64,000 bases of DNA, from assembly GCA_000181795.3 (NCBI GenBank), contig CM012955.1, forward strand, positions 12,807,594 through 12,871,593, read 5' to 3'. The notes beneath the pieces are model-generated. The model was not told where the DNA came from. It was given only the letters and a program-made list of their open reading frames with translations, and did not search any database. Source of the DNA: Trichinella spiralis (lineage: Eukaryota > Nematoda > Enoplea > Trichinellida > Trichinellidae). Position numbers and translations under genes: made by a program. Below, in pieces: positions 48,806 through 62,400 of this stretch (position 1 is its first letter; the number at the start of each line of letters is the position of its first letter).

Positions 48806-51800
48806 ATTTGACCATAAGACACATTTAAAAAGAAAGTTTTTTAAAATGTACCAAGAATTATTTATTTCAAATTCAATATGAATGAAAATTTTTGCATGTT
48901 GGAAACTAAAAAGAGGCAGTTTTCTTTTTAGTTTCATCTTCGCTTCTGTTTTCGTTTTTCAAATATGAAACGTGACACGGAAATTCATTTTGTTATTTAT
49001 GAAATTTTCTCAAAAAATTTTTCTCCGCGTTGCACGTTTTAATCAGACTTCTTTCCACCTTGCTTTTACGTTTAAGCACCACATTCAGCTAGGAACGAAC
49101 GGCCAGGCTTTTCAATTAGCACAAATTGGCTTTTCGCCTAATTTCAATTAAACCTCTCTTGCAACGTGCTGTTGTTCTGTGTGTTATTTCTGTGATTTCA
49201 ATTTCAATTTTATTGATTCCTGTCTTCATCAGTTGTAACCTCTCATTACTGAGAAATTGCACTTGCAAATTTTTAACAATTGGCAAGTAAGAAAATTATT
49301 TTTCATAATATTCTATTTGCATTTTGTTTTTTTTTAATTTTCAAATCCAGCCATTATTAATTAATATACGAAATGCGGATCTTTTATTTATTTTTAATCT
49401 TAAAATGATATTCTTTGTTTTGATCAATTTGTCCATTTAGCAATTGAATAAATTATTAAATAAAACAAATGAATATAATATTGAATTCTTTATTTTCTGT
49501 TTGTTTGTTGAAAATGTTTGGTTGAAATATAATTTTTTTTCCAATTTTGTAATTTTTATCTTATGAATGTACAATAATAGTTTGTGCAAATTTATCTTTT
49601 GAATTGCATTTTCAATTTGAAGAAATTAGAACAATCAGTTAATAATTAGGGATATTTTATTAGCATTAATTTTTTTTTGTTTGAAAAAAATAAAAAAGAA
49701 TTCCACCAATGAATAGAGTTGTTTTGTATAATGTTGTGGCAGTTTTGAAAATTTTCTTAAATTTCCTGGTATGAGAGGGTTTTTTATAGAGCGGTTTTTT
49801 GGAATTTTTTGTTTATATTTTGTAATAAGTTTTTGATAGTTTTTGGTGAAATTGTTGTTGGGATTTCATTTTTACGAAAGAAAATGAAGAGCGAGGTTGT
49901 TTATTGATGATTGCACTGATGAAAATTATCATTGATGATTTTGTGGTATGAAATGGCGAAAAGTGGAACCCAAATGAGAATCATTTGTATTACTTTTGTG
50001 TATTGGTGTTAAAAGCTTGTGCAATAAATAATTTGGAAATGAATTGTGTATGCAAACAATATCTATATATACATATGCTGTTCAACGAATGGTGAAATTG
50101 ATCACCGGCAGAAATGATGTTTGCCAATGCAGCTACCGAAGTGATTATTCATTCGTTGTGCAAACGTTTTGAAATTTGTCATTGTGATATCATCCTTTCT
50201 TCACTATTGTACACAACTGATTCTACAGTAATGCTGGACGAAGTTTCATCTTTTCACTGACAACATTGTTGGCAAAGAACGTTTTCTCACTTTTCTCTCT
50301 TTTAATCTTTGAAATTCAACGCTAACATTAACGGCAGTGTAAAATGACGGAAGATCGATCGGATGAAGTACAAGGCGATTGGCCGTTTTTTTTTTCCATT
50401 TTGTGGGGGGGGGGGGCTCGTCGGATGCTGCTTCTTCACTGACATGCTGCTTTGAATGATTATTTTTCAAGATTGATTGGCGTTGTGATTTTTGACTTTG
50501 AAACGAAGACAACAAAATGGGAAGAAGCCACGCTCCCATCAGTGAAAATTGTTCCACTGGGGTCGAATGCGGAAAAATTGCCGACCAACAACGATTAGAT
50601 AGATAGATGGAGAGGGAGAGGGAGGGAGGGAGGGAGGAGGGATTTGTTCAATTCACTTGCTTTGGTGCATTTCCAACGCGTCGCATTGAATAATTTGCAC
50701 TTGTTCCGCATTTTCTTCTTCTGCTTCTTTTTTGTTTTTTCTTTTCAGTGTGTGATTTCTTGCTTTCTTGTTCAATTTCCTCAGCTGGCAATTGCAGATC
50801 TGTGATGAACGACTTGCTGACTTTTTGGGAAAACGCAACAACATCAACAAGCACAACCAGCGCAGAGGTTTTTCTATATTTTTGAAAGCAAAACCAAAAA
50901 ATAGACAACTTGGAATTGTTAAGCATATTTTTTCGCCATGCTCAGTTGTTTTTTCAGGTAAATTGGATGGCAAATTTTATTATGTATACTATGTGGGGAT
51001 AAAGTTCTAAGGGGCAGGGTAATTGGAGATTTGTTCTTTCATACGTTCTCCTTTTTTGCCTGCTAATCGAGACTGAACTTCAAAATCTGTACTGTTTTGT
51101 GTATACATATGTGTGTGTGTGTGTCGGTGGATTTGCTTTGGGAAGTTTTTTCTTTCAATAATTTGATCATTGCATTTCTGTTTTTTGAAAACATAATCTG
51201 AACATATCTTGAACAGCAAAAAATGAAATAATAATTTTTTTGCTGATCGCATTTTCAAGTATTGTGTATGTGTGTGGAATTTCAAAGAGTCTGATTTCTC
51301 TTTCCACTCTGCAAGTTTCTCTTCTGCGTTGCTTTGCAGCGATTGATTTTTCTTAGCTTTCCAGCAAGTAGAAGTAATAATTAATAAAGCAAAAAAGTGG
51401 AATAGAGAATGAGATGCTAATGTTTTACATGCATGCTTGTAATTTTTTCTTTGCAATAATATTGATCAGAATTGTTTGTAAAAATTACAATTTGTCCAAG
51501 AGTTTTTGATTCGACAAATTGTATTGAGTATTATTGTATTTTCTTAATATTGTATATTTCGTTAAATTATTGATCAAATGAACAATTTGAATCATCCAAA
51601 CCGAAACGCACATTTTATTTTGCTACACATGCCCCGTATCTATGCTGCTGGTTGTTGTTGCCAGTTCAGCTGCAACAGCTCACAAACAAAGCTCAGGTCA
51701 AGGCGGGCATGTTCATTTTCTGCACGAAAATGAGTTGCAGTTAAATTTATGATTGTTGGATATTTTGTTAATTTTTTTTTTATTCTTTTTTCCAATTTTG

Positions 51801-52483
51801 AACTGGTCTTCATTAGTACTGGTGCGTTATTTTTTTTCACCAGCTTGCATTGTGCATTTGTTGTTCTCAAAGCAAGTTGTTGTGCAGGATTGTTGTTTGC
51901 ACAACGGTCAGCTTTTCCCATTGTTGTATTATTTTTTTCATTTTTTATTCCATGCAGAAAATATAGTTCGACTGTTCAGTTCTGTTGTGCTGAACTTTGA
52001 AAATTGGCATCATTATTCATTAATAATAATAATAATAATGCTATTATTTTATTATTATTATTATTCTTTTAAACCTCCCCTCTCTCGTGCAATTTGTTCT
52101 TTTTTTCATAAAGCTGCACTTCATTGGTGGAAATGAGATCAGTTTGATTAAAAAGCATAACTAAAACATTAAAAAGGGAAGTGATTTTTTTTCTGTCTTC
52201 TCTTTACTCAGCTGCTAGTGTTATTTTGTCAATAATTTTGCCGACATCCAGTTGTAATAGTTGGTTGATTGTTTGCTAATCTGGCCGGATGTCAATCAGA
52301 CATCCATGATTTCCAATCAACAACAGACACTGCAACGAAGTGTTGTTGTTCGGCTAGGGTAAATTTTTCTTTTTTTTTTGAAAATAGGGAGGGGTTTGCT
52401 TGCTATTCTGTTTTTTTTTTTGTTTTTTTGAAACGGTCGGATGAACTCGTGGTTGTGGTTCAAGGTTCTGAATTTTACTTTCA
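47169..52483. other. Long AT-rich stretch upstream of the first certain RALBP1 exon
   Basis: Mostly without recognisable features: a (TA)n run at about 48767-48797, a G9 run near 50407 and a GGGA-rich run near 50610-50640. One candidate first exon is at 48273-48340: MEMRECIGVRSNCDSY, five His, Tyr, then donor GC|GTACGT. It ends with two bases of phase and so would join the exon at 52484 in frame without any stop. It is the best alternative start for RALBP1. Confidence 0.45.
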
Positions 52484-55400
52484 GGCCGAAGCCGAAGAAA
52501 ACCGTCTTTGGCAAGCTTAAAGACAAAAGCAAAGAGAAAGATAAGGAGAAGGAGAAAGAACAGAAGTCGAAATCCAAATCCAAGCAGAAATGCAAAAACA
52601 AAGCCGAAACGGTAGCACCGGCGGCTCCGGCACGGCCCGTTTTCGCTGTACCCCTGGCCCGGGCTTTGTGCAACAATCCGAGCTACGACCGGGTTCCAGT
52701 GCCGGCATTTGTGCGCCGTTGCATCGATTATATCAACGAAAACGGTACACTATTGCAATTACTATTATTACTGTTTCCCCTTTTTTTTCTTTTGACTATT
52801 TTCTATTTTTTAAAGTTTATTCCACTTTACAAAAATCTTTCTGATTTTCAAGAACAATTGCGTTATTATTTCGTCGTCCACGATCAACTTTGATTTATTT
52901 CAATTATTTTTTTGGTAAACGTTCGTCAAATTAAACAATGACGTTTATTTTATTTTTTCTTTTTGAAAAATTTGCAACATTTGCCTAATTTGCTCGCTTT
53001 TTATTATATTTATTTATTATGGTTGTGTTTGGTTTTCAAGCGAAACGTGATGCAGGCGAACGTGCATTTATTCTTATCACAAAGTAGATTTCAATTTTAT
53101 CACTGATCACACCGATTTGCCGTTCATTTATTTGCACAATTAGTCCATAAATCACTGACCACATCACATCGTGCATGGCTGTTGCAATGGCAGATGAGAT
53201 AATGTTTGTACAACAAGTGCTACTCTGTTGTTGTTGTTTTTTTGTTCTCTTCGCTCAATTGCATAGATGAGCACAATTGTTAGTGAATAATTTGTGCAAT
53301 TTGGAAAATTTAATCTGAATATTGTTGGAAGATTTAATTTGGCTGGCAGTTGAAATTGCGACGCATGCTTGATTTGACGATGTTGTCGTTTTAAGCACTG
53401 GATCAGGAAGGCTTGTATCGAGTGTCGCCTTCAGTAGAAGAACTGAGAAACGCGGTCGACAATGGAGAAGAGCCTTCGTTTGGCGATGCTTACCAGGCAG
53501 CTTGTTTGTTGAAATTGTTCATTCGCGAATTGCCCGAATCGCTATTTACAGAAGAATTGTTGGATAAATTTGAACATGCGGCCCAGTGTAAGAAAGAGAC
53601 AGAAGCTTGCTTGAAAATGGAAATTATGATCACATGTTGTTGTTATTGTTATATTTTTGGTATATATTATTTTGTTTAGTGAAAAGCATTGCCGAATGTT
53701 TGGGACGTTTGTGCGAGCTGATCGAACGCTTACCAGCGCCGAACAAGTTCTTCCTCGCATACTTCTTCTTGCATTTGCATGAAATCACGCAGCGGGTAGA
53801 TGGATAATTTCAACTTGGGCGAGGGGAAGGGGAGGGCAATTTTGTCTATTCTGTATCCGTTTTTTTTCACTTTTATTCTATTTATTATTTTTAAGCAAGA
53901 GCGCAACAAGATGACCATAGCGAAAATGTGCTTCATATTGCAACCGCTTTTCAACGTGTCGCAGCAGTTGTTGAATGCTTTTCTGCAAAATCCGCAAATT
54001 TTGTTTCCGAATGTTTCACTGAAAAAGTGAGTTATTATTATGATTATTATTATTATTATTATCATTACCACCACCATTATTAACCAACCAATAGCACAAC
54101 TGATTGCGAATGCTTGCACAAAAGTGGCATGATGGTCGTTGGTCGGTCAGTAACAGTAGACAAATGACACGCTGCTTGTATTTTTCCCTTGCACTTCAGT
54201 TGTAATAGATTATTGTCAGCAGCAATAGCGTGGTCGAGCAGTTCTCAAGTAGCACACAATTGACTTTTTCCCGAACGCGAAAATTCTATTCTCTTTGCCA
54301 ATGGTAGTGGCGGAGTTTGCCTGTTCAAGGCGGAAATATCTTCCACAGGCCGAAGGAGAGCAACATTCGGTCGCCATTGTTGCTTTGTTGTTAGCTGAAG
54401 ATGCTTGCATTCACGTTACAACAAAATCCCATTTTCCAGTTTTTCACTTGTGTACTGCGCTGCTGCTGCCCCCGCTGCCACTGCTGCTTTATGCAAAAAT
54501 GCGAAACATTATTCCATTGGATAATTCTGTAAACGTTGCTTCTGTATTCAATTTTAATTGCAATTCACATTAGCACGTCGAATGCGTGAAAAGGTCACCT
54601 GGAAAATCGCAATTGTTCATTATTATTCCACAGTCTGCTGATGTAAACAAAAAAGTCTACCAATTTCACTGCCATTTTGAATTAGTTGTAAAGTAACGTA
54701 CAACATTGCATACGTGCGCATTTATTTATGCATTACTACTGTTCGTGTCAACGGAAGTGTATCTGCTGTGGAAATGGGGGTGGGGGTGGGGGTGGGGGCG
54801 AATAATGATGTTGAACGATTCTGAAATAAGAAACAAAAATACTTGGCCACTTTTATTGCCTTGAGGTTGTTGGTAGGTGAAAATGTTCCCTTGCACGCTC
54901 CATTAGTTGCTTGAAAATTATCATTCATGGACGTGAATTTATGTTCCATTCAAATGAGGATGCTTACGTGGCAAAGTAAATAATCATCTTCACGGGTGAA
55001 CGTTTGATCAATTGCGTGAATCATCAGTTCAATATGACGCAGCTGATTTATTTAATTCTTCTATTATTGTGTATTTCAATTTTATCACCTTTATGAAATG
55101 CATGGAATTGAGCTGTTATTATCAGTGATAATAGATAGTTTTTGAAAAATGTTTTCAAATTTTTATAAAAAATACTTTCGAATTTAGCCGTGTTGCTTTT
55201 GAAACTTTTTTCAAAGTTTCCATTTGATTTAATGTTCAGTTTAAAATTGTTGACTGAATAATAAACAGTTGAATAGACAGAGACAGTATTATCATAGTAG
55301 TGGGCAGTTTTTGTGTGTTTTTTGATAAATAACTCTACTTTTTCATCATTTATTCGTCAATAATTGTACTTGTAGCATGATTGTTATTTTCGTATTTGTT

Positions 55401-58400
55401 CCACTATTGCTGACACACCCCGTTACTGTTCGAAATCAGTTAACTAGTTTCACTGTGGTGTGCGTTTGATTTTTTAGAAAAGGTTCTCATTTTCTTGTAA
55501 CATTACTTCCAGTTTGGCTGCATCGTGTAGACAATGTGAAAGTCAAATGTTGGCCATTTTTCACTCTTATCTCCGCTTCAAGTATACGTGCAGCATCGCC
55601 TTGAGCGTTGACAATTCTATTATACTTACTGCAAGCCAAGCACGGCGAAACATACTTTTGCAAACCGTTTCATTTGCACACTTACAAGAATACAAAATTA
55701 AATACAAAAATAATACCAGTAAAATACAGCGAATAAATAATCAAATGAATAAAGCAGTCTTTTTTTCTGTTGTTGTTGCTACGACCTAGGTGCTGTCGGT
55801 TGGTGGTTGGAAAATGTGCAAAAATATTGTAATAGTATTATTTGTAGTCCGTGATTGAACAGTTGAGAAAAGGGGGCTTGGCTTGTGGCTTGTTGTATTC
55901 TTCTTTGCGTAAAACTTTGGCACTTTTGAAGAAATTCCTCTCTAGTTGCCCGTATGCAAGCTTTAATGAATAATGCGAGCTGTCGGGCCGATTGGTCGAC
56001 AACAAGCAAAGAATAGATTATCAGAAGTGGGTAATAAATTCCGGGTCGTGTGCGGTGTACATTTTTTGCCAGCGTTGTTCGAGTGGTTTTTTCTCGTACG
56101 GAGCTTGGTTGGGGTAGGATTTTCCAGGGCTAAAAATGTCACTCGATGAGCAATTTCATAGAAAGAATATTTCATGGAAGATTAATAAAAATGACAATAT
56201 ATTTTTCTTTTCTTTTTTTTGTTGAAAATAAATGGAAGATCAATTTTCACTTGCTCTACTGAGATAGTATTGAAATTGAATAGGAGAAAAAAAAAATTTT
56301 TTTTTTTTGGAAAAATATTCTTATGATTTTCCCTTGACAGATATTTATCTATCCGTCATGGTTTAGTGATGTTGTGACAGGACGATTGGTATCGTTTAAC
56401 CCAAATTATTCATTCAATTATAAGTGGCGTCAGTGAGATTGCAAATTGACAGAAAATTCTATGAAATGTTTGCTCACATTGCGGCCTCGCTGTATGTGCA
56501 TGCGTGATAATGAAATGAACCTACGTGTAGTGCTCAGGTGCTAGAATTTTGAGAATCCGAATATTGTATTGGGATAAATTTGTCCCTTTCCACATTACAA
56601 GCGATTGCAGTTGTTGAAATCAAGTGGAAATCCTGGATGGAAATTGTGATGTTGAACAAATAGCGTGAATAAAAAGAGAAAATTCATTTCATCTCACTTG
56701 GGATAATGCTGTTCGGCTGGTGGGGTTTTGTTGTAAGGTTGGTTGGCAAGCAGGCGGCGTTTCTGGCGCATGATGATGACGATGACAATGACAGTCAGGA
56801 TGACCAACAACGTCAAAATGATCACCACGGCTATGATGACAGTGCCGACTTCGGTTGTTTGATTGGAAAGGTTGAAATCGATGCTATCCGATTTGGAATT
56901 GATGAAATTGTTTTCGTTTTCAAGTGTTGTTTTCGACGACAATTTCGGATCATCGATTTCATTTGTCGAAATATCTTCGTTCAATTCCCCATTCAAATTC
57001 TCCTCATCCCACTGTTCGTTGTTGATGTTGAAGAAGCTGCTGCTGTCTTTGGATTTTGTGGGCTGTGCAGTTGTTGCAAATTTTCTCTCATCCGTAGCAA
57101 TGTTGACTGGAGAGACCGCCGCGTTGGTGCTCGTTGCGGCGACGGTGGTGGTCAGCTTCTGCGATCCGGCTTGTTGAAGTTGGTTGTTGTTGAGTTGAAT
57201 GAGACGCTCACCGCGTAGCGGTATGGGCCAGAAGCAGTTGGTATCGTTGACGCGGTTGATTGTGATCGTTGTTGAATGGGCTTTGATCCAGCCGATCAGC
57301 CAAGCCAGACTGGCGTTGCACTGCCAGGGGTTGAAGGAGAGGTCGACGAGGCGCAAGTTGGGCAGCGGTTCGAACAGACCGTCGGGTAGGGTGAACAGTT
57401 TGGTCTTGTTCAGGTAGAGTTGCTCGAGACGGTCGGTCGAGCGGAACGTGTCCGCGTCGAGCAGGTCCAAGTCCGAGTTGCTCAGGTCGAGCGTTTTGAG
57501 CCGTGAGCAGGGTCGCAGGGTTCGCGGCTCTATCGTCAACAGTCTCGTGCTGGACAAGTTGAGCAATTCGAGCTTGTCCAAGCCGGTCAGAGCGTCCGCT
57601 TCGACCAGCATCAGCTTGCGGTTGTTGTTCAGATGCAGCGCTCGCAGCGAGCTGAGCGTGGCGAAGGCGTGGTCGGCGATGTCGGTGAACTCGTTCCATC
57701 CCAAATCCAACGTGTGGAGTTTGGCCAAGCCGGCGAATTGGTCGCCGTCGACGTTGGCGATGTAGTTGCCGGCCAGATAGAGTTGGCGCAGGCGTCCCAT
57801 GGGGGCGAACGTGTTCGGCTCGATCGTCGAGATCAAGTTGACGCGCAGGTCGAGCACTTCGAGTCGCGACAGACCGTCGAACATCGAACTGGTCAAGTTT
57901 TCCAAAAAATTCCCCGACAAATCCAACTCGACCAACTGTCCGAAAGGTCCGAAGGTGTGGCCGGGCAACGTGGCGACGGCATTTTTCTGCATGCGCAACT
58001 GGCGCAGGTTGGGCAACGAAGATCCGACCACGGCCAACGCCCTGTGGTCGAGACTGTTGCCGGGGCCCAGGACCAACGTGTCGACCATCGGCAAATTGTC
58101 GAACGAGCGCGGCTCGAGGCGTTGCAGGCCGTTGTCGGACAAGTCGACCGTGCGCAAGTGTTCCAAGTTGGCCAACGCCCCGGATCGGAGCGTTCGAATC
58201 GAATCGTGGGCCAATTCGAGCACTTCGAGCCGCTTGAGTTGGCCGACCACGGCTGGCACGTCGTGCAACCGGCAGCCGAATACGGTCAGCTTGCGCAAGG
58301 TATGCGCGATGCCTGCGAACGATCCGTCCGGGAAGTCGAACCGTTGCCCTGTGCCGCAGCTGAATATTGCCAATTCTTCGGGTGTGACGTTGTTGGCTTG

Positions 58401-59424
58401 GAAGTAGCGGTCCGGCATGCGGTCGCCGAGGAAGTCCATTTCGCCCAGTTGGACACTCCAAACTTGGGCTCCGGCCCGGCGCACCTTGTCCATCGCTTTG
58501 GTCAGCGAATCGATGGTCGAACCGAACAGACAGTGAATCACCGTCCTCTTCTGCTCATCTTCTGCCGACACCGGGTCGCAGTAGCAGTCTTCAGTCGCGT
58601 TCATTGGACGTTCCTCTTCGAAATTGTGCTCCTCTATGCTTGCGCAGTCGGCTATGATATTGCCGTTGCTGTTCACGGATGTTGTCGATGTTGTCGTCGT
58701 CGTCGTCGTCGTTGTCGTTGATGATGATGATGATGATGATGATGCAGATGATGCTATTAGCATCACAAAGAACAGCAAAACTGCACTGACCATGGAACAA
58801 TTGTTCTTCTGCATGGCGGTGTGAATGGCAGAGTTGGGTGGGGCTGGTGGGAGGTGGACTGGTGTTTGCTCTGCCTGTCGTTGTTCGAACACAAAAGTGA
58901 ATTACTGTTTGAAGCAGAGCTTCAAAAAGAAAAGCAACAAATAAATAAATAAATAAATTCCGTGCGCGTTGTGGTGGTAGGAGAGATTGAAGAGAAAATA
59001 GCGGCCACTGCGGCGCGAGGTGGGTTTAAATTTGGCCAACTTTCCCGACGAGGCCTAGTTTGGCATCACCACTTTCGGCCTATACGTCGTTCACTCCAGT
59101 CAGTGGTCAGGCTTGCATTTTAGGCCACGCTCAGATGCCATCTGTTGGTCGCTTCTTATTTTCTCAACTGGACCGGCTTTTTTCACCTTGGGCACTTTGT
59201 CAGACTGTGTAATTTTTCAGAAATTCTTCTTTGTTTTCTTTTTTTTGATTTTTTAATTAATTATTTAATTTTTTATACTTCGACTTGTTCGTTTGTTCTC
59301 TATGTTAATTTTCTATAATATTATTCGATTCGCTTAGGGGTGAGGGGCAGGGGCAGGGGCAAATATTTGTACTGCAAATAGAAAATGAATCACGATTATA
59401 GATAGCATCCTCGAGGTACAACTA

Positions 59425-59464
<40 letters not shown>

Positions 59465-62400
59465 ATGATGAATTTTTAAAATTTATTCATTTCTCGCATT
59501 TTATTCAACTTGCAAATAAATATTGCAAGCTGACTGACTGCATCTGGTCAACCAGTATACTACTAAGTTTGCCGCAGGTTAGATTGATTACTGGCTGTGC
59601 CGACCAAGGTCGAGACGGACAGTTAGTTGCTTGTCCTGTTATGCACGCCGGGCAGGCAGGTATTGTCAATTCTGTTCAGCCAAGCAGTGAATGTTCCATT
59701 GCTACTATCAGTATTCTCTTTCTTATTCTCTCTATTTTGAAGGGAAAACATTTTATTTGTATTATTTTTTAATTTTGACGTGCATTTTTTGCTTTTTTGT
59801 TATTAATCATAAATATCGTTTCCATTTGATCTAGTTTGATCTGAACAATTATTATATTATTTATTTATCTCAGAGGCAAATATGTTTCTTGAATTTTGAT
59901 GGCATTCATTTTTCGACGCATCAATTTTATAATATTTATGTCCAGCGTCATTTGAAGAAATGTATATTGTTTGTTCTCAAAGAAGGAAAATGAAAAGGGA
60001 ACTTTTAATCAAATTCAGTGTTACGTATAATAAAGCACAAGAAAGAATGCAAGAACAATGGGAAAGAAGCACCGACTGACCTTGGTTTTAGGCTTCGAAG
60101 ATTGCTTGTTTGTGTAGGTGAAGCGTATCAGTTGTTGAATTTCATTTTGAACAGAAATGATATAATTATGCCGTATGTTCTCTCCCGTTGTTCTTTTTTC
60201 AGCTTACTACAGCGGTGTTGAGCTTTGATCGATCGTAGGCTTTTTTTTGATCATTTTTATTTTTATCAGTTGTTCATGCATGACTGCACGGGCTTGTTTG
60301 TTTGCTTTGTTGTTCATCTCAGAGGAATATGATCAGAATTGTCTGTCAGGGTGAGAATTTTAATTTTCAAGGGCAACCACCACAGTTGGATCAGTTGGAA
60401 AATTGTATTTTATTGTCATTTGATTTATTTATTTATTATTAATTTTGAATTGACATTGAGCAACAATTACCAACCAGGAGAGAACAGCAGAAATGAAAAG
60501 ACTACCAACGCGACGGAAGTTGGTTCTCTCTTTTTTTTTTAATTTTCAAAACTAAAAAGCAAACTTACTCACATTAATTTTCACAAATTATCCATGTTTT
60601 TAGAATAGTTTACCATTTGCATTTTATCTGAAAAAATTTATTTTAATTTTCACTTTCATTTCAACCATTCATTTTTATAAATTCCATTTCAAGTTTGCAA
60701 TTGCAAATTGTTCACTTTCTGATCGAGGCACAAAATTCCTAATTTGTCCGTTCAGTTTTGTTTCCCTATAACGAATTTGCTAGAGATGCTAACGTGGCGG
60801 CATACGGCCGCTTTTGCAACAACCGCAAGTGGCAACAGTTGATCTAGATGCAGATAAACTGTATTGCAATGTTGCGAACGTTTTCTTTTTAATTTTAATA
60901 TCCATTCGAATAAATCACCTTTTCTATGATCACTTTACTACAAATTCTTGTTTCAAATTGCCAAAGCACTGGTGGCGAATTTGTTCATTTCTTAGTGATT
61001 GATTAGTGAATTAATATTTTTTTTTCTTTTCATCTTGAAACTTTAACAGTTATTTTACTTTATTGTAGTTTTGAAAATGAATATCTGTGAAAAAAAAATA
61101 TATATATATATATAATTTATTGTTGTCTATTTTTGGCGTATGCTTTTGATTTTGTGCTCGTGTGGCAGTGCAGTTAGCAGTTGTTTCCACTTTGTATGAA
61201 TGATTGATTGTAAAATATTTTTGATCAATTTGGATCACCAGCAAAGCTTGTTTGTTTGTTTGTAACTTTTACATTTGCTTCAGCAGTTGAGGCAAAATAA
61301 TTATTTTTTTTTCATATTTCAACACTTCAGTGCTTTGCTTTCTGTTTCTTGATTGGTGTTCAACTTTGGCCACTATTGTTCCCTTTGCACATCACACTTC
61401 ACTCTAATTCTCAGCAATGTTAGCGTGTTTTGTTGCGTTGTATTATATATATTTTTTTTTCCTTAAAATTGTCATTCCTCTTCTGCATGTTTTTCTGTTC
61501 AGGTATATATCACCGCTGAGGCCAGCGTCTGGCAAAAGTCTACCCACAGATCCAAAGTGAGCAAATTTTATTTGTATTTTTTCTTGTATGCTAGTTTTGA
61601 CTCGTTTGAATTCGTGCGATCAGGGCAATTTTGGAAGAATTGGCAAAGCAAGAATTTTTGCTCAGTCATCTGCACGACGAGATCAACTCTGGCATCAATG
61701 ATCCGCAAAAGGAGGAACAATTGTGGGATGTGCAGCGATTGGTTACACAACTCAAACGAGAGGTAAAGCATAAGCGAAATAAAAAACTTTGTATTCAAAA
61801 AATTTCGTAGAATGAGGTTTGTTTGTTTGTTTTTTCTGTGGTCAGTGAGTGTCGTGTTGAAAATTTTTTCATATTTATGAATACGAGTAATTATATATAT
61901 ATATATATATATACATTTAGCTGAAATCTTTGAAAAAGAAGAACATCAATGCTTTTAATGAAGTCGAACAAGAATCTGGTATAAAAATTTGCATTGTGGC
62001 GCTTGTTTGATTGTTGTCGTATTGTGCTGTTTTTCCAGGTCCGTGTATTGAAATGTTTGAAGAAAAGCAGCTTCTTGCTGTTCACATGGATCTTCGGAAT
62101 AAAATCGAAATACAGCGTGCGCAGATCGAAGAGTTGATGCGCCAAATGGACGACATTGGCGGGCAGCATGCTGTTTTGTCGGCTCGTTCAGTAGCGCGCT
62201 TTTCTGATGCGGAGGTGAGTGCTTTTTTTTATCATTTTCTTTCGTCGCCAAAAACAGCCCAGCCAACATTTTTTGATTGAGTGAAATTCAAATTTGATTG
62301 GTAATTTCAGTTGTCACAGGAAAAGAAATTTGATCCAAAATGGCCTGAACAATATTCCGCATTAGAAGTAATATTTGAATATTTGTTTGTTTGTTTGTTT

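Noticed and set aside
57208-58721. Long open frames on both strands across the LRR gene (417 codons at 58461-57208, 362 codons at 57633-58721)
   Set aside because: They overlap the LRR frame, have Arg/Gln-rich low-complexity products and arise from the GC-rich composition; the LRR reading has domain structure.
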